A stretch of DNA of 64,000 nt from Nemophila menziesii (Eukaryota > Streptophyta > Magnoliopsida > Boraginales > Hydrophyllaceae), in the NCBI GenBank assembly GCA_029959085.1, contig JARWIR010000014.1, positions 11,702,001 to 11,766,000 of the forward strand. The letters run 5' to 3'. Shown piece by piece: positions 61,598 through 64,000 of this stretch (the stretch's first letter is position 1; each line of letters starts with the position of its first letter). The translations under genes and the position numbers were made by a program. A model generated the notes under the pieces. That model worked only from the letters and a program-made list of their open reading frames with translations, did no database searches and had not been told where the DNA came from.

Positions 61598-64000
61598 GAT
61601 CATCTTAGATGGCGAAGTTATGTGTCGGTCCCAGAAGGTCCAACGCACTCAAAAAAAAATATATTATGTCCCCCATTATGAAAAAGTATGCGAAAGTTAC
61701 CGAAAAATCCTCCTGGAACTTCGAAAACCTTAAAAACGGTTTGCAGAGTGTTTGCATGAAAGAAACAAGCCAAAATCTTCACGTTATTATCCTTTCCATA
61801 GTTAGGGTTAGTGATTAAGGTTTTGGGATTAGGGTATAGGGTTTAGTATTTAGGGTTTGGGGTTTGTGGTTTATTGTTAGAGTTTATGGTTAGTATTTAG
61901 GTCATACGGTGATGGATTAGTTATAGGTTATAAGGTAAAGGTTTTGTGTTTATGGTTTAGGGTTTAACGTTAGAGACTTTAGAAATTAGGGTTGAATGTT
62001 ACGGTTGTTATAACCCTAAAGGACCCAAAATACGATATCCTAAAATTGTATAATAAATACAACCTAAAAGTCAACAAAACACACTCAAAACGTAAAACAG
62101 ATCATCTTAGATGGCGAAGCTATGTGTCGGTCCTAGAAGGCCCAACGCACTCAAAAAACATATATTATGTGCCCCATTCTGAAAAAATATGTGAAAGTTA
62201 CCGAAAATCCTCCCAGGAATATCGAAAACCATAAAAACGGTTTGCAGAGTGTTTGGATGAAAGAAACAAGACAAAATCTTCACGTTATTATTCTTTCCAT
62301 GGTTAGGGTTAGTGATTAAGGTTTTGGGATTAGGTTATAGGGTTTAGTATTTAGGGGTTGGGGTTTGTGGTTTATTTTTAGAGTTTATGGTTAGTATTTA
62401 GGTCATACGGTGATGGATTAGTTATAGGTTATAAGGTAAAGGTTTTATGTTTATGGTTTAGGGTATAACGTTAGAGTCTTTAGAAATTAGGGTTGAATGT
62501 TACGGTTGGTATAACCCTAACGGACCCAAAATACGATATCCTAAAATAGTATATTAAAAACAGCCTAAAAGTCAACAAAACACATTTCAAAACGTAAAAC
62601 AGATCATCTTAGATGGCGAAGCTATTTGTCGGTCCTAGAATGCCCAACGCACTCAAAAAACATACATTATGTGCCCCATTTTGAGAAAGTATGCGAAAGT
62701 TAGCGAAAAATCCTCCTGGGAACTTCGAAAATCTTAAAAACGGTTTGCAATGTGCTTGGATGATAGAAACAAGCCAAAATCTTCACGTTATTATCTTTTC
62801 CATGGTTAGGGTTAGTGATTAAGGTTTTCGGATTAGGGTAAAGGGTTTAGTATTTAGGGTTTGGGGTTTGTGGTTTATTGTTAGAGTTTATTGTTAGTAT
62901 TTAGGGCATATGGTGATGGATTAGGTATAGGTTATAAGGTTAATGTTTTGTTTTTATGGTTTAGGGTATAACGTTAGAGACTTTAAAAATTAGGGTTGAA
63001 TGTTACGGTTGGTATAACCCTAACGGACCCAAAATACGATATCCTAAAATAGTATATTAAAAACAACCTAAAATTCAACAAAACACATCTCAAAACGTAA
63101 AATAGATCATCTTAGATGGCGAAGTTATGTGTCGGTCCCAGAAGGTCCAACACACTCAAAAAAAAAATATTATGTCCCCCATTATGTAAAAGTATGCGAA
63201 AGTTACCGAAAATCCTCCTGGAACTTCGAAAACCTTAAAAACGGTTTGCAGAGTGTTTGCATGAAAGAAACAAGCCAAAATCTTCACGTTATTATCCTTT
63301 CCATGGTTAGGTTAGTGATTAAGGTTTTGGGATTAGGGTATAGGGTTTAGTATTTAAGGTTTGGGGTTTGTGGTTTATTGTTAGAGTTTATGGTTAGTAT
63401 TTAGGGCATATGGTGATGGATTAGGTATATGTTATAAGGTTAGGGTTTTGGGTTTATGGTTTAGGGTATAACGTTAGAGACTTTAGAAATTAGGGCTGAA
63501 TGTTACGGTTGGTATAACCCTAACGGACCCAAAATACGATATCCTAAAATAGTATATTAAAAACAACCTAAAATTCAACAAAACACATCTCAAAACGTAA
63601 AATAGATCATCTTAGATGGCGAAGTTATGTGTCGGTCCCAGAAGGTCCAACGCACTCAAAAAACATATATTATGTCCCCCATTATGAAAAAGTATGCGAA
63701 AGTTACCGAAAATCCTCCTGGAACTTCGAAAACCTTAAAAACGGTTTGCAGAATGTTTGCATGAAAGAAACAAGCCAAAATCTTCACGTTATTATCCTTT
63801 CCATAGTTAGGGTTAGTGATTAAGGTTTTGGGATTAGGTTATAGGGTTTAGTATTTAGGGTTTGGGGTTTGTGGTTTATTTTTAGAGTTTATGGTTAGTA
63901 TTTAGGTCATACGGTGATGGATTAGTTATAGGTTATAAGGTAAAGGTTTTGTGTTTATGGTTTAGGGTATAACGTTAGAGTCTTTAGAAATTAGGGTTGA
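61598..64000 (+). repeat. Right-hand family II monomers continuing off the window
   Basis: Landmarks 61598, 62100, 62602, 63105 and 63605 show that the array continues to the edge. 61,784-62,826 is the far copy of the segment at 53,270. From 62,602 the order resembles 55,587 onward at +7,015 bp. The window ends within a telomere-like tract, inside the TTAGGGTTGA word, so the last monomer is incomplete. Confidence 0.85.

Larger units (their letters stand above)
1..64000 (+). repeat. Head-to-tail satellite array of ~503-bp telomere-like monomers
   Basis: A landmark starting GATCATCTTAGATGG occurs 127 times between 267 and 63,605, always in the same orientation, at intervals of 474 to 513 bp (mean about 503 bp). 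The monomer therefore fills the window and continues past both ends. Every monomer has a non-telomeric domain, a G/T-rich tract of degenerate TTTAGGG-like heptamers, and an A/C-rich tract with CCCTAA-like words. Most carry a GATATC (EcoRV) site in the A/C-rich tract, lost where it reads CAATATCC, CGATATTC or CGATGTCC. The TTTAGGG-type word is typical of plant telomeres, which suggests a plant pericentromeric or subtelomeric satellite. Species and chromosome are inference. No break by a transposon, gene or inversion is visible. Confidence 0.97.

Noticed and set aside
1..64000. A true chromosome-end telomere
   Set aside because: No run of consecutive perfect TTTAGGG words exists. The telomere-like tracts are decayed, about 190 bp long, and interrupted by non-telomeric DNA every ~500 bp.
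1..64000. CRISPR array
   Set aside because: The whole ~500-bp monomer is repeated with no unique spacers. There are no short direct repeats of CRISPR length and no cas genes.
1..64000. Ribosomal intergenic spacer or the ~178-bp Arabidopsis centromere satellite
   Set aside because: No rRNA coding sequence is present, and the period is ~503 bp with no 178-bp sub-period that I can see.
1..64000. Origin, promoter or regulatory cluster suggested by the repeated GATATC, CACGTT and ACATATATTATGTG words
   Set aside because: These words recur because the monomer does. Nothing in the sequence ties them to a transcript or replication start.

Overview
The whole window is one uninterrupted tandem satellite array. 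A landmark beginning GATCATCTTAGATGGCGAAG, with minor variants, recurs 127 times from position 267 to 63,605, always on the + strand. The spacing is 474 to 513 bp and averages about 503 bp. No spacing is large enough to hold a gene, transposon or inverted segment. I find no supportable protein gene, rRNA, tRNA, CRISPR array or promoter.

Each monomer has three parts. A non-telomeric domain of about 200 bp comes first. A G/T-rich tract of about 190 bp follows, built from degenerate 7-bp TTTAGGG-like words. A short A/C-rich tract of about 80 bp completes it, carrying CCCTAA- and CCTAAAA-like words, i.e. the opposite telomeric orientation. Where the two telomere-like tracts meet, TTAGGGTT and AACCCTAA form an inverted repeat with an 18-nt loop. 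TTTAGGG is the usual plant telomere word, so a plant interstitial (pericentromeric or subtelomeric) satellite is the most likely source. Telomere-similar pericentromeric arrays are known from Arabidopsis thaliana chromosome 1, so a Brassicaceae origin is plausible, but the sequence alone does not prove the species.

Layout: 1-20,975 is family I (mostly 507-511 bp; intact AAACCCTAA telo-box in most monomers). 20,976-35,515 is a mosaic of family I islands in family II. 35,516-42,056 is mainly family II at 505 bp. 42,057-50,582 is family II at 503 and 497 bp. 50,583-64,000 is family II drifting to 500 bp.

Superimposed are higher-order repeats of different sizes: 4 monomers (2,036 bp), 10 (4,987 bp), 5 (2,477 bp), 7 (3,524 and 3,528 bp), 3 (1,515 and 1,503 bp), 5 (2,508 bp) and 5 (2,504 bp). 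The window reads as a record of repeated unequal exchange, conversion and small deletions rather than a set of genes. I saw no new gene system. The most informative signals are the head-to-head telomere-derived monomer, the recurring family I/II junction monomer, and the left-to-right fall in monomer length. All counts were made by eye from landmark positions, without alignment software.
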